Source: Streptomyces sp. NBC_00287
Lineage (GTDB): Bacteria > Actinomycetota > Actinomycetes > Streptomycetales > Streptomycetaceae
Direction of reading: 5' to 3'
Assembly: GCF_036173105.1 (NCBI RefSeq)
Contig: NZ_CP108053.1
Span: 5,766,001-5,830,000, forward strand
Length of the DNA: 64,000 nucleotides
Shown here: positions 50,622-60,327 of the stretch, piece after piece
How the letters are laid out: each line of letters opens with the position of its first letter
Position numbering within the stretch: position 1 is the first letter of the stretch
Made by a program: the position numbers and the translations under genes
Notes under the pieces: model-generated
The model's input: the letters and a program-made list of their open reading frames with translations, nothing else
The model's database searches: none
What the model was told of the DNA's origin: nothing

Positions 50622-52115
50622 ATGGCAAGGCAGCACGAACAACGGACGATCCATGTCGACGGCGAGTGGCGTGAAGCGATCTCCGGCGCCACCCGCGACA
50701 TCATCGACCCAGCGGTCGCCCGGCCCTTCGCCGTGGTCGCCGAGGGCGACGAGAAGGACACCGACCTGGCGGTCGAGGCCGCCCGGCGCGCATTCCGCGA
50801 GAGCGACTGGCCGCGCACCCCGGTCGCCGAACGCGCCGCCCTCCTGCGCCGCGTCGCCGACCTCCTGGTGCGCGACCGCGAGGAACTCGGCGCGCTGGAG
50901 AGCCGCGACGCGGGCAAGACCCTGGAAGAGGGCCGCGTCGACATCGACTGTGTCGCCGACGCCTTCCGCTACTTCGCCGACCTCGTCGCCGGCGAGGCCC
51001 CGGGCCGGGTCGTGGACGCGGGCTCGCCCGATATCCACAGCGTCGTCGTGCATGAGCCGGTCGGCGTCTGCGCCCTGATCACGCCCTGGAACTACCCACT
51101 GCTCCAGGCCAGTTGGAAGATCGCCCCCGCGCTCGCCGCGGGCAACACCTTCGTCGTCAAGCCGAGCGAGATCACCCCGCTGACGACCGTCGCGCTGATC
51201 GACCTGCTGGCCGAGGCGGGCCTGCCGTCCGGCGTCGCGGGCATCGTCACCGGGCCCGGCCATTCGGTCGGCGCCCGGCTCGCCGAGCACCCCGACGTCG
51301 ACCTCGTCTCCTTCACCGGCGGTCTGATCAGCGGCGTCAAGGTGGCCCAGGCGGCCGCCGTTTCGGTGAAGAAGGTCGCCCTCGAACTCGGCGGCAAGAA
51401 CCCCAACGTCGTCTTCGCCGACGCCTGCGCCACCGAGGAGGGCTTCGACACCGCCGTCGACCAGGCCCTCAACGCCGCCTTCATCCACAGCGGCCAGGTC
51501 TGTTCGGCCGGCTCCCGCCTCATCGTCGAGGAGTCCCTCAGGGACCGCTTCGTCACCGAACTCGCCCGCCGCGCCGCGAAGATCCGCCTCGGCCGCGGCA
51601 CCGACGAGGGCGTCGAATGCGGCCCCCTCGTCTCCGAACAGCAGCGCGCGAAGGTCGAGACGTACGTCGCCTCCGCGCTGGAGGAAGGCGCGGTGCTGCG
51701 GACGGGCGGCAAGCGCGGCGAAGGGCCCGGCTACTTCTACGAGCCGACCGTCCTCGACGCCTGCCACCGCGAGATGAAGGTCGTACGCGAAGAGGTCTTC
51801 GGCCCGGTCCTCACGGTCGAGACCTTCCGTACGGAGGACGAGGCCGTCGCCCTGGCCAACGACACCGAGTACGGCCTCGCGGGCGCCGTCTGGACCGCCG
51901 ACGCGGGCCGCGCCCGCCGCGTGGCCGGACGACTGCGCCACGGCACCGTCTGGATCAACGACTTCCACCCCTATCTCCCGCAGGCGGAGTGGGGCGGCTT
52001 CGGCAAGAGCGGCGTCGGCCGCGAGCTGGGCCCCGCCGGCCTCGCCGAGTACCGCGAGAGCAAGCACATCTACCAGAACCTCGCGCCGAAGCCCGTCCGT
52101 TGGTTCACCGGCTGA
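50622..52115 (+). CDS. Aldehyde dehydrogenase, probably betaine-aldehyde dehydrogenase
   Basis: 497 residues, NAD(P)-dependent ALDH. Motifs: PWNYPLLQASWKIAPALAAGN, FTGG, the general base E255 in LELGGKNP, and the nucleophile C294 in GQVCSAGSR. It is first in an operon with a choline-dehydrogenase-like GMC enzyme and glycine-betaine transporter genes, so the substrate is most likely betaine aldehyde (BetB role). ATG 50622 follows AACGGAAGG. The upstream region (50426-50621) has no other gene. Confidence 0.88.
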   Translation: MARQHEQRTIHVDGEWREAISGATRDIIDPAVARPFAVVAEGDEKDTDLAVEAARRAFRESDWPRTPVAERAALLRRVADLLVRDREELGALESRDAGKTLEEGRVDIDCVADAFRYFADLVAGEAPGRVVDAGSPDIHSVVVHEPVGVCALITPWNYPLLQASWKIAPALAAGNTFVVKPSEITPLTTVALIDLLAEAGLPSGVAGIVTGPGHSVGARLAEHPDVDLVSFTGGLISGVKVAQAAAVSVKKVALELGGKNPNVVFADACATEEGFDTAVDQALNAAFIHSGQVCSAGSRLIVEESLRDRFVTELARRAAKIRLGRGTDEGVECGPLVSEQQRAKVETYVASALEEGAVLRTGGKRGEGPGYFYEPTVLDACHREMKVVREEVFGPVLTVETFRTEDEAVALANDTEYGLAGAVWTADAGRARRVAGRLRHGTVWINDFHPYLPQAEWGGFGKSGVGRELGPAGLAEYRESKHIYQNLAPKPVRWFTG

Positions 52116-52148
52116 CCCCCTCCCCGCACCTCCCTGGAGTAACCCCCC

Positions 52149-53678
52149 ATGCCTCAGAACACCCATGTCTACGATTACGTCGTGATCGGCGGCGGCACCG
52201 CCGGCTCCGTCATCGCCTCACGCCTGACCGAGAACCCCGATGTCACCGTCGCCGTCATCGAGGGCGGCCCGAGCGACGTCGGCCGTGACGACGTCCTCAC
52301 CCTGCGCCGCTGGATGGGCCTGCTCGGCGGCGAGCTGGACTACGACTACCCCACCACCGAGCAGCCGCGCGGCAACTCCCACATCCGGCACAGCCGCGCC
52401 CGCGTCCTCGGCGGATGCTCCTCGCACAACACCCTGATCGCCTTCAAGCCCCTGCCCTCCGACTGGGACGAGTGGGAGGCGGCCGGCGCCAAGGGCTGGG
52501 GCGCGGTGCCGATGGAGGCGTACTACGCGCGGCTGCTGAACAACATCGTCCCGGTCGACGAGAAGGACCGGAACGCCATCGCCCGCGACTTCGTCGAGGC
52601 GGCTCAGGAGGCCCTCGGCGTCCCGCGCGTGGAGGGCTTCAACAAGAAGCCGTTCACCGAGGGCGTCGGTTTCTTCGACCTCGCCTACCACCCGGAGAAC
52701 AACAAGCGTTCGTCCGCGTCGGTGGCGTATCTGCACCCGGTGATGGACGAGCGGCCCAATCTCCGCATCTACCTTGAGACCTGGGCCCACAAGCTGGAGC
52801 TGAACGGCACCCGCGCCGAGGGCGTGCACGTCCGCGCCAAGGACGGCGAGGAGTTCCTCGTCCGCGCCCGCAACGAGGTGCTGCTCTGCGCCGGCGCCGT
52901 CGACTCGCCGCGGCTGCTGCTGCACTCGGGCATCGGGCGCCGCGAGGACCTCGAGGCGCTCGGCATACCCGTCGCGCTCGATCTGCCGGGCGTCGGCGAG
53001 AACCTGCTCGACCACCCCGAGTCGGTGATCGTCTGGGAGACGAACGGCCCCATCCCGGAGAACTCCGCGATGGACTCCGACGCGGGCCTGTTCGTGCGCC
53101 GCGACCCCGAACACGCGGGCCCGGACCTGATGTTCCACTTCTACCAGATCCCGTTCACGGACAACCCGGAGCGACTGGGCTACGAGCGCCCGGAGTTCGG
53201 CGTCTCGATGACCCCGAACATCCCCAAGCCGAAGTCCCGCGGCCGTCTGTACCTGACGAGCCCGGACCCGTCCGTGAAGCCCGCCCTGGACTTCCGCTAC
53301 TTCACCGACGAGGACGACTACGACGGGCGGACACTGGTCGACGGCATCCGCATCGCCCGCGAGATCGCCAAGAGCGAGCCGCTGGCCGGCTGGCTCAAGC
53401 GCGAGGTCTGCCCGGGACCGGAGATCCTCGGCGACGCGGAGCTGAGCGAGTACGCCCGTAAGGTCGCGCACACCGTGTACCACCCGGCGGGCACCTGCCG
53501 GATGGGCGCGGCCGACGATGAACTGGCGGTGGTGGACCCACAGTTGAGGATCCGTGGCCTCCAGGGCATCCGTATCGCCGATGCCTCGGTCTTCCCGACC
53601 ATGCCCGCCGTGAACCCGATGATCGGCGTGCTCATGGTCGGGGAACGAGCCGTGGACCTGATCGGTGGTGATGCGTGA
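52149..53678 (+). CDS. GMC oxidoreductase, choline dehydrogenase-like
   Basis: 509 residues, FAD-dependent. The N-terminal dinucleotide-binding motif is VIGGGTAGSVIASRL (13-27), then RVLGGCSSHN and GMC signatures such as GAVDSPRLLLHSGIG. The catalytic His is in the C-terminal block VYHPAGTCRMG, with DASVFPTMPAVNPM at the end. It would oxidise choline to betaine aldehyde for the dehydrogenase encoded 33 bp upstream. Its stop overlaps the ABC-ATPase start (TGATG), so all five genes form one operon. The choline assignment rests on context. Confidence 0.87.
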   Translation: MPQNTHVYDYVVIGGGTAGSVIASRLTENPDVTVAVIEGGPSDVGRDDVLTLRRWMGLLGGELDYDYPTTEQPRGNSHIRHSRARVLGGCSSHNTLIAFKPLPSDWDEWEAAGAKGWGAVPMEAYYARLLNNIVPVDEKDRNAIARDFVEAAQEALGVPRVEGFNKKPFTEGVGFFDLAYHPENNKRSSASVAYLHPVMDERPNLRIYLETWAHKLELNGTRAEGVHVRAKDGEEFLVRARNEVLLCAGAVDSPRLLLHSGIGRREDLEALGIPVALDLPGVGENLLDHPESVIVWETNGPIPENSAMDSDAGLFVRRDPEHAGPDLMFHFYQIPFTDNPERLGYERPEFGVSMTPNIPKPKSRGRLYLTSPDPSVKPALDFRYFTDEDDYDGRTLVDGIRIAREIAKSEPLAGWLKREVCPGPEILGDAELSEYARKVAHTVYHPAGTCRMGAADDELAVVDPQLRIRGLQGIRIADASVFPTMPAVNPMIGVLMVGERAVDLIGGDA

Positions 53679-54724
53679 TGAACGGCACCCCGGTCTTCTC
53701 CGTGGACGGCCTGTGGAAGGTCTTCGGCCCGAAGGCGGACCGAGTCCCCACGGACCCCGAACTGTCCGCGCTCTCCCCTGCCGAACTCCGCTCCCGCACC
53801 GGCTGCACGGCAGCGGTCAGGGACGTCTCCTTCGACGTCCGCAAGGGCGAGGTCTTCGTCGTCATGGGCCTGTCCGGCTCGGGCAAGTCCACCCTGGTCC
53901 GCTGTCTGACCCGCCTGATCGAGCCGACGTCCGGCACGATCGCCATCGACGGCGAGGATGTCCGCGCCATGGACAAGTCCCGCCTGCGCGAACTGCGCCG
54001 CCACCGCGCGGCGATGGTCTTCCAGCACTTCGGCCTGCTGCCCCACCGCACGGTCCTCGACAACGTCGCATACGGCCTGGAGATCCAGGGCGTCGGCAAG
54101 TCCGAACGCCGCGAACGCGCCGCCGAGGTCGTCGCCAAGGTCGGCCTGGAGGGCATGGAACAGCGCAAGCCGAGCCAGCTCTCGGGCGGCCAGCGCCAAC
54201 GAGTGGGCCTGGCCCGCGCGCTGGCGGTGGACCCGGAGGTGCTTCTCTTCGACGAGCCCTTCAGCGCCCTCGACCCCCTGATCCGCCGGGACATGCAGGA
54301 GGAGGTCATCCGCCTGCACCGCGAAGAGGGCCGCACGATGGTCTTCATCACGCACGACTTGAGCGAGGCCCTGAAACTGGGCGACCGCATCGCACTGATG
54401 CGAGACGGCCGAGTGGTCCAGCTCGGCACCCCGGAGGAGATCGTCGGTTCCCCGGCCGACGACTACGTCCGCGAGTTCGTCCGGGACGTACCGCGCGAGC
54501 AGGTGATGACGGTGCGTACGGCCATGCGTCCCGGCGACTGCGGTGGCCCGGACCATGTGGGTGCGCTGGCCGCCGACGCGGTGGTCGCCGAGGCCATCAA
54601 GGTCGTCGCCCGCAGTCATCAGCCCGCCTGTGTCATGGAGGACGGTCGGTGTCTGGGGGTTGTCGACCACGAACGGTTGCTGGACGTCGTGGCCGGAACG
54701 GAGCTCCACAAGGAGGCGGTCTGA
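53678..54724 (+). CDS. proV: Glycine-betaine ABC transporter ATP-binding protein
   Basis: 348 residues. Walker A GLSGSGKST (64-72), Q-loop region VFQHFGLLPHRTV, ABC signature LSGGQRQRVGLARAL, Walker B LLFDEPFSALDP, switch His in FITHDLSEAL. After the ATPase a C-terminal CBS-like half (about 265-348) may sense ionic strength, as in OpuA/ProV. The start can be GTG 53675 or ATG 53678, both overlapping the GMC gene's stop. It energises uptake of betaine or choline with the permease and binding protein encoded next. Confidence 0.92.
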   Translation: MNGTPVFSVDGLWKVFGPKADRVPTDPELSALSPAELRSRTGCTAAVRDVSFDVRKGEVFVVMGLSGSGKSTLVRCLTRLIEPTSGTIAIDGEDVRAMDKSRLRELRRHRAAMVFQHFGLLPHRTVLDNVAYGLEIQGVGKSERRERAAEVVAKVGLEGMEQRKPSQLSGGQRQRVGLARALAVDPEVLLFDEPFSALDPLIRRDMQEEVIRLHREEGRTMVFITHDLSEALKLGDRIALMRDGRVVQLGTPEEIVGSPADDYVREFVRDVPREQVMTVRTAMRPGDCGGPDHVGALAADAVVAEAIKVVARSHQPACVMEDGRCLGVVDHERLLDVVAGTELHKEAV

Positions 54725-56662
54725 ATGGCTACGGTCACCGCATCGACCCCTGGTGTGCTCCCCGGCGGCCTGCTCAGGCACCGGGCCGTCCACAAGCTGC
54801 TGCTCCTGGCGCTCGCCGCCGCGATCCTCGTACCCCTGGCCAACTCCCGCTGGGCCAGCGGCACCTGGCCCGACGCCCTCACCGTCGACCTCACCACCCC
54901 GCTGACCACCACCAGCGACTGGATCATCGACAACCGGGACAGCCACCCGCTGTTCCTCCACTTCCTCGGCCACATCAGCAACGCGGTCGTCATGGGCGTA
55001 CGCGTCGTCTATCTGTTCCTGCTGGCCGCGGGCTGGGCCGGTGTCACCGCGCTCGGCGCCCTCGTCGCCTGGCGGGTCGCGGGCGCCCGGCTCGCCCTGG
55101 GCACCGCTGCCGCCTTCCTGACCTGCGGCGCCCTCGGTATGTGGGTGCCCACCATGCAGACGCTCGCCCTGATGGTGGTCGCCGTGCTGGCGTCCGTCGT
55201 CGTGGGCGCGCTGCTCGGGCTTGCCTCGGGCCTGTCCGACCGCCTGGACAGGGCCCTGCGCCCGGTCCTGGACACCATGCAGGTGCTCCCCGCCTTCGCC
55301 TACCTCCTCCCGGTCGTCCTGATCTTCGGCATCGGCGTACCCGCGGCCGTCCTCGCCACCGTCGTCTACGCCGCCCCGCCCATGGCCCGCCTCACAGCCC
55401 TCGGCCTGCGCGGCGCCGACAAGGAGGTGCTGGAGGCCGTCGACTCCCTCGGCGCCACCGCCCGCCAGCGACTGCTGACCGCCCGCATTCCGCTGGCCCG
55501 CAAGGAACTCCTCCTCGGCGTCAACCAGACGATCATGATGGCGCTGTCCATGGCCGTCATCGCGTCGGTCATCGGCGCCGGCGGCCTGGGCGACCGCGTC
55601 TACCAGGCCCTGGCCTCGGTCGACGTGGGCGCGGCCCTGGCAGCCGGCATTCCGATCGTGCTGCTGGCGGTCGTACTGGACCGCGTAACGGCCGCGGCGG
55701 GCGACGGCACCGAGCGAACAGGCCGCGCGGGCTGGGTGTACGCCCTTGTCGCCGCCCTGGCCGTCGCCGTGGCCGGACGTCTCATGGGCCGCCTCGACTG
55801 GCCCGACGCCTGGGTGCTGAACATCGCCGAACCGGTCAACCGCGCCGTCGACTGGATGACCGCCCACCTCTACTCCGGCGTCCCCGTCATCGGCGGCACA
55901 GCCGAATGGGCGGGACACTTCACCACCTGGGTCCTGGACCCCGTACGCGACGGCCTCCAGTGGCTGCCCTGGTGGGCCGTACTGCTCGTCGTCGCCGCAC
56001 TCGCCTGGCTGATCGGCACCTGGCGCACCGCGCTCACCGCGACCCTCGCCATGGCCGCGATCGGAGTGCTCGGCGTATGGGAGCCGTCCCTGGACACCCT
56101 GTCCCAGGTGCTGGCCGCCGTCGCCGTCACGTTGGTCCTCGGCGTCGCGACCGGTGTCGCGGCGGCCCGCAGCGATCGGGTGGACCGCGCCCTGCGCCCG
56201 GTCCTGGACATCTTCCAGACGATGCCGCAGTTCGTGTATCTGATCCCGGTCGTCGCGCTGTTCGGCGTCGGCCGCGCCCCCGCCGTCGCGGCGGCCGTCG
56301 TCTACGCGCTGCCCGCCGTCGTCCGTATCACCGCACAGGGCCTGCGCCAGGTCGACCCCGCCGCCCTGGAGTCGGCCCGCTCGCTCGGCGCGACCCCTGC
56401 CCAGCAGCTGTGGCAGGTCCAACTCCCGCTCGCCCGCCGCTCCTTGCTGCTCGCCGTCAACCAGGGCGTGGTCCTGGTCCTCGCCGTCGTCATCATCGGC
56501 GGCCTGGTCGGCGGTGGCGCGCTCGGCTACGACGTCGTCTTCGGCCTCGCCCAGGGCGACCTGGCGACGGGCCTGGTGGCCGGTGCCGCGATCGTCTGTC
56601 TGGGCCTGATGCTCGACCGGGTGACCCAGCCGACGGATCGCCGTACGAAGAAGGGAGCGTGA
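54725..56662 (+). CDS. Glycine-betaine ABC permease, two ProW-type modules fused
   Basis: 645 residues, about twice the length of a usual ProW. The first module (about 1-315) and second module (about 325-645) each have several transmembrane helices and a binding-protein-dependent transport signature: VDSLGATARQRLLTARIPLARKELLLGVNQ in the first and ARSLGATPAQQLWQVQLPLARRSLLLAVNQ in the second. The fusion supplies both halves of the transport pore from one chain. The ATG directly follows the ATPase stop with no gap. Confidence 0.9.
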   Translation: MATVTASTPGVLPGGLLRHRAVHKLLLLALAAAILVPLANSRWASGTWPDALTVDLTTPLTTTSDWIIDNRDSHPLFLHFLGHISNAVVMGVRVVYLFLLAAGWAGVTALGALVAWRVAGARLALGTAAAFLTCGALGMWVPTMQTLALMVVAVLASVVVGALLGLASGLSDRLDRALRPVLDTMQVLPAFAYLLPVVLIFGIGVPAAVLATVVYAAPPMARLTALGLRGADKEVLEAVDSLGATARQRLLTARIPLARKELLLGVNQTIMMALSMAVIASVIGAGGLGDRVYQALASVDVGAALAAGIPIVLLAVVLDRVTAAAGDGTERTGRAGWVYALVAALAVAVAGRLMGRLDWPDAWVLNIAEPVNRAVDWMTAHLYSGVPVIGGTAEWAGHFTTWVLDPVRDGLQWLPWWAVLLVVAALAWLIGTWRTALTATLAMAAIGVLGVWEPSLDTLSQVLAAVAVTLVLGVATGVAAARSDRVDRALRPVLDIFQTMPQFVYLIPVVALFGVGRAPAVAAAVVYALPAVVRITAQGLRQVDPAALESARSLGATPAQQLWQVQLPLARRSLLLAVNQGVVLVLAVVIIGGLVGGGALGYDVVFGLAQGDLATGLVAGAAIVCLGLMLDRVTQPTDRRTKKGA

Positions 56663-56663
56663 C

Positions 56664-57620
56664 ATGCGAGTTCGCATCACTGTGACCGCTGCCGTGGGCG
56701 GCGCGCTGCTCCTGCTCACCGGCTGCGGCGCCGCCGACATGACCAAGCAGGCCTCGCCGTTCGCCAACGCCCAGGGCGCCAAGACGGTCACCCTGTCCGT
56801 CCAGTCCTGGGTCGGCGCCCAGGCCAACGTGGCCGTCGCCCAGTATCTGCTGGAGCACGAGCTCGGCTACCGCGTCGACACCGTCCAGGTCGACGAGGTG
56901 CCCGCCTGGGACGCGCTCAGCCAGGGCCGGGTCGACGCGATCATGGAGGACTGGGGCCACCCCGACCAGGAACAGCGATACGTCCAGGACAAGAAGACGA
57001 TCGTCAACGGCGGCGGCCTCGGCGTCACCGGCCACATCGGCTGGTACGTCCCGACGTACTTCGCAAAGCAGCATCCGGACGTCACAGACTGGAAGAACCT
57101 CAACAAGTACGCCGACCAGATGCGCACCCCGGAGAGCGGCGGCAAGGGCCAGCTGATGGACGGCTCGCCCTCCTACGTCACCAACGACAAGGCGCTGGTG
57201 CAGAACCTCGACCTGGACTACCAGGTGGTGTTCGCCGGTTCGGAGGCCGCCCAGATCACCCAGATCAAGCAGTTCGCCAAGGAGCAGAAGCCCTTCCTGA
57301 CCTACTGGTACGCCCCCCAGTGGCTGTTCAAGAAGGTCCCCATGACCGAGGTGAAGCTGCCGGCGTACAAGGAGGGCTGCGACGCGGACCCGGAGAAGGT
57401 GGCCTGCGCCTATCCGCACACCCCGCTGCAGAAGTACCTCAACGCCGACTTCGCGAAGGACGGCGGCGAGGCCGCGGCGTTCCTGAAGAAGTTCAAGTGG
57501 ACGACCGAGGACCAGAACGAGGTCTCCCTGATGATCGCCGACCAGAAGCTGACCCCCGAGGAGGCGGCGAAGAAGTGGGCGGACAGCCACGAGTCCACCT
57601 GGCGGTCGTGGCTGTCCTGA
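56664..57620 (+). CDS. Glycine-betaine/choline-binding lipoprotein
   Basis: 318-residue substrate-binding protein of the OpuAC/ProX family. The lipobox LLTG-C21 anchors it to the membrane. Aromatic residues for quaternary-ammonium binding are visible in VQSWVGAQAN, EDWGHP, GHIGWYVP and YWYAPQWLF. It delivers betaine or choline to the fused permease. The ATG overlaps the end of the permease gene (TGACATG, 1 bp gap), and the ribosome site GAAGGGAG is inside it. Last gene of the operon. Confidence 0.92.
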   Translation: MRVRITVTAAVGGALLLLTGCGAADMTKQASPFANAQGAKTVTLSVQSWVGAQANVAVAQYLLEHELGYRVDTVQVDEVPAWDALSQGRVDAIMEDWGHPDQEQRYVQDKKTIVNGGGLGVTGHIGWYVPTYFAKQHPDVTDWKNLNKYADQMRTPESGGKGQLMDGSPSYVTNDKALVQNLDLDYQVVFAGSEAAQITQIKQFAKEQKPFLTYWYAPQWLFKKVPMTEVKLPAYKEGCDADPEKVACAYPHTPLQKYLNADFAKDGGEAAAFLKKFKWTTEDQNEVSLMIADQKLTPEEAAKKWADSHESTWRSWLS

Positions 57621-57623
57621 CGG

Positions 57624-58328
57624 TCACCGCAGCAGCCCGGCGATCCCTTCCGTCGCCCGGCGCTGCAAGTACGGCCCGAAGGTGATCCGCGTGGCCCCTC
57701 GCTCCCCGAGCTCGGCGGGCGAGGGGCCCTCACCCACCTTGGCGATCACATTCATCGGCCCCTGGATCCCGGCCCGCAGCAGCGGCAGTACGGCCGTGGG
57801 GGCGCCGATCGGATACACGCAGTCGGCGCCCGCGGCGACGTACAACGCGGCCCGCTCGATGACCCGTTCGGGTTTCGCGACCCCCCGGATGAAGGTGTCG
57901 ATACGCGCGTTGACGAAGAGCCGGTCCGCGGCGGCGGCCCGTACCTCGGCGAGCCAGTCGGCATGCTCGCGCGGATCCTTGAGCACACCCTCTTCGGAGT
58001 CCTCGAGGTTGCACCCGACGGCCCCCGCCTCCAGCAACCGCTCCACCAGTTCCTTCGGCGCGAGCCCGTACCCGCCCTCGACGTCCGCCGACACCGGCAC
58101 GTCCACGGCCCGCACGATCCGCGCGACCGCCGCGAACATCTCGTCGGCCGGGGTCCCCCCGTCCTCGTACCCGAGCGAGGCGGCGACCCCGGCGCTGGGC
58201 GTGGCGAGCGCCGGGAACCCGGCCTCCTGCAGGGCACGCGCGCTCGCCGCGTCCCATGGGCCCGGCAGGACGAGCGGATCGCCCGGGGTCCGGTGCCGGT
58301 GCAGGGCACGAAAGACCTCGACGGTCAC
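57624..58328 (-). CDS. Isocitrate lyase / PEP mutase family protein
   Basis: 234 residues, TIM-barrel of the PEP-mutase/isocitrate-lyase superfamily. Mg- and substrate-binding pieces are visible: SADVEGGYG, CNLEDSEEG, FVNARIDTF and PFxxPYL-like FGPYLQRRA. The signature KKCGH loop of true isocitrate lyases is missing, so it is another C-C or P-C bond enzyme (for example a methylisocitrate- or oxaloacetate-type hydrolase). It overlaps the AhpD-like gene upstream by 4 bp, so the two are co-translated. Substrate unknown. Confidence 0.85.
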   Translation of the reverse strand: MTVEVFRALHRHRTPGDPLVLPGPWDAASARALQEAGFPALATPSAGVAASLGYEDGGTPADEMFAAVARIVRAVDVPVSADVEGGYGLAPKELVERLLEAGAVGCNLEDSEEGVLKDPREHADWLAEVRAAAADRLFVNARIDTFIRGVAKPERVIERAALYVAAGADCVYPIGAPTAVLPLLRAGIQGPMNVIAKVGEGPSPAELGERGATRITFGPYLQRRATEGIAGLLR

Positions 58329-58843
58329 CGATGGCCGCCCGGCTGGTAGTGGCCCGGCGTCATCCGGCAGGTCACCCCGAACCGGTTCCAGGCGTTGATC
58401 ACCGTGATCGCGGCGATCAGCTGGGCCAGCTCCGGCTCCTCGAAGTGGGCGGCGGCCTGCGCGTACACCTCGTCCGGCACGAAACCGTCCGTGAGCACGG
58501 TGACCGCCTCGGTCAGCGCGATGGCCGCGAGCTCCTTCTCGGTGTAGAAGTGCGCCGACTCCTCCCAGGCGGAGAGCTGGATGATCCGCTCCACGCTCTC
58601 CCCGGCCGCCAGCGCGTCCTTGGTGTGCATGTCCAGGCAGAACGCGCAGTGGTTGAGCTGCGAGGCGCGGACCTTCACCAGCTCCAGCAGCTTCGGGTCC
58701 GTGCCCCGGCGGGCGGCGGCGTCGAGCCGGACCATCGCCTTGTACACCTCGGGCGCGTGCTCGGCCCAGAGCAGTCGAGGGGCGTGCTCGGGGGCGTATT
58801 CGGCAGGGGCTTCCGGGGCGGTGTGATCAGTGGTCGTCGTCAT
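58325..58843 (-). CDS. Carboxymuconolactone decarboxylase / AhpD-like protein
   Basis: 172 residues. AhpD-like core with the redox pair and His in NHCAFCLDMHTKDA (about 70-83), typical of alkylhydroperoxidase-like proteins that reduce peroxides through CxxC. ATG 58843 is chosen because TAGGGT ends 6 bp upstream, suggesting a leaderless start; the frame extends further upstream without support. Overlapping the PEP-mutase-like gene and divergent from the MocR gene, it is probably regulated by the MocR protein. Confidence 0.88.
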   Translation of the reverse strand: MTTTTDHTAPEAPAEYAPEHAPRLLWAEHAPEVYKAMVRLDAAARRGTDPKLLELVKVRASQLNHCAFCLDMHTKDALAAGESVERIIQLSAWEESAHFYTEKELAAIALTEAVTVLTDGFVPDEVYAQAAAHFEEPELAQLIAAITVINAWNRFGVTCRMTPGHYQPGGHR

Positions 58844-58890
58844 GCCCTCGACCCTACGAAGGGAAAGGCCCAGGAGTATGGTCCATTTCC

Positions 58891-60288
58891 ATGGCAGATA
58901 CATGGGCCACTTCTGGAACCCTGGGCATCGACCTCCACCTGGAGCCGACCGCCGGACCCGGGCTGCGTCGAGGCCTGACCGACGCCCTGCGCGAGGCCGT
59001 CCGCACCGGCCGGCTGGCCCCCGGCACCCGGCTGCCCTCCTCCCGCTCCCTCTCCGCCGACCTCGGCATCGCCCGCAACACCGTCGCCGACGCCTACGCC
59101 GACCTCGTCGCCGAGGGCTGGCTCACCGCCCGCCAGGGCTCGGGCACCCGAGTCGCCGAGGGCCGCTCCACACCCCCCACGGCCACCGCCCCGACCCGCC
59201 GAGTCCGCCCCCGCCCGGTGCATGACCTGACCGCCGGCACCCCCGACCTCGCCTCCTTCCCCCGCGCCGAATGGCTCAAGGCGGCCCGCCGCGCCCTGAA
59301 CACGGCCCCCTACGACGTCCTCGGCTACGGCGACCCACGCGGCCGCATCGAACTGCGCACCGCCCTCGCGAGCTACCTCTCCCGCGCCCGAGGCGTACGC
59401 GCCGACCCCGACCGCATCGTCATCTGCGCCGGCTTCCCCCACGGCGTGCGCCTCCTCGGCACAGTCCTGCGGGCCCGCGGCGCCCGAACAGTCGCCGTCG
59501 AGTCCTACGGACTCCCCGAACACCGCAAGGTGTTGGCGCGGACAGGACTCACCACCACCCCCCTCCCCTTCGACGAACTCGGCACGGACCCCGATGAGTT
59601 GACGGACGCCGGTGCCGTACTGCTCACGCCCGCCCACCAGTTCCCCATGGGCGCCGTCCTGCACCGCTCCCGGCGTGCCGCCGTCGTGGACTGGGCCCGG
59701 CGCACCGGCGGCCTGATCCTGGAGGACGACTACGACGGCGAGTTCCGCTACGACCGCCAGCCCGTCGGCGCACTCCAGGGCCTGGACCCCGACCATGTCG
59801 TCTACCTGGGCACCGCCAGCAAATCCCTCGCCCCCGGCCTGCGCCTGGCCTGGCTTGTCCTGCCGCCCGCCCTGGTGGAGCCGGTGACGACGGCCAAGGG
59901 CGACGTGGACACCTGCGGGGTGCTCGACCAGCTCACCCTGGCCGAGTTCATCGCCCACGGCGCCCACGACCGCCACGTCCGCGCGTCCCGGCTGCGCTAC
60001 CGCCGACGCCGGGACGCCCTGGTCGCCGCCCTCGCCGAGCGCGCCCCGGACGTCCGCGTCACCGGCGTCGCGGCCGGCCTGCACGCCGTCCTGTGCCTGC
60101 CACCCGGCACCGAGGCGTCCGTCGTCCAGGCGGCCCACTGGCAGGGCCTGTCCCTGCACGGCCTGGCGTACTTCCGCCACGAACAGGCCACCGCCGAGCC
60201 CCTCGACGCCCTCGTCGTCGGCTACGGAACCCCGCCCGACCACGCATGGGCGGGGGCCCTCGAAGCCCTGTGCAGGGTGCTGCCGTAA
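58891..60288 (+). CDS. MocR-like regulator (GntR HTH + aminotransferase domain)
   Basis: 465 residues. The N-terminal GntR-type winged helix (about 15-85, LREAVRTGRLAPGTRLPSSRSLSADLGIARNTVADAYADLVAEGWLTARQGSG) is joined to a fold-type I PLP domain with VYLGTASKSLAPGLRLAW, in which the Lys binds PLP. MocR proteins sense amino compounds and act as transcription factors. ATG 58891 is 8 bp after TATGGT, so the mRNA may be leaderless. Repeated TGGnCCA motifs (58880-58915) around the start may be its operator over the divergent promoter. Confidence 0.9.
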   Translation: MADTWATSGTLGIDLHLEPTAGPGLRRGLTDALREAVRTGRLAPGTRLPSSRSLSADLGIARNTVADAYADLVAEGWLTARQGSGTRVAEGRSTPPTATAPTRRVRPRPVHDLTAGTPDLASFPRAEWLKAARRALNTAPYDVLGYGDPRGRIELRTALASYLSRARGVRADPDRIVICAGFPHGVRLLGTVLRARGARTVAVESYGLPEHRKVLARTGLTTTPLPFDELGTDPDELTDAGAVLLTPAHQFPMGAVLHRSRRAAVVDWARRTGGLILEDDYDGEFRYDRQPVGALQGLDPDHVVYLGTASKSLAPGLRLAWLVLPPALVEPVTTAKGDVDTCGVLDQLTLAEFIAHGAHDRHVRASRLRYRRRRDALVAALAERAPDVRVTGVAAGLHAVLCLPPGTEASVVQAAHWQGLSLHGLAYFRHEQATAEPLDALVVGYGTPPDHAWAGALEALCRVLP

Positions 60289-60327
60289 GGTGATCGCGCA
60301 GCCGAAGGACACGGGGAGAGACGGGAC

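Noticed and set aside
53318..56827. 1169-residue minus-strand frame opposite the betaine transport genes
   Set aside because: Antisense of well-supported ProV/ProW genes; composition is typical of a shadow frame.
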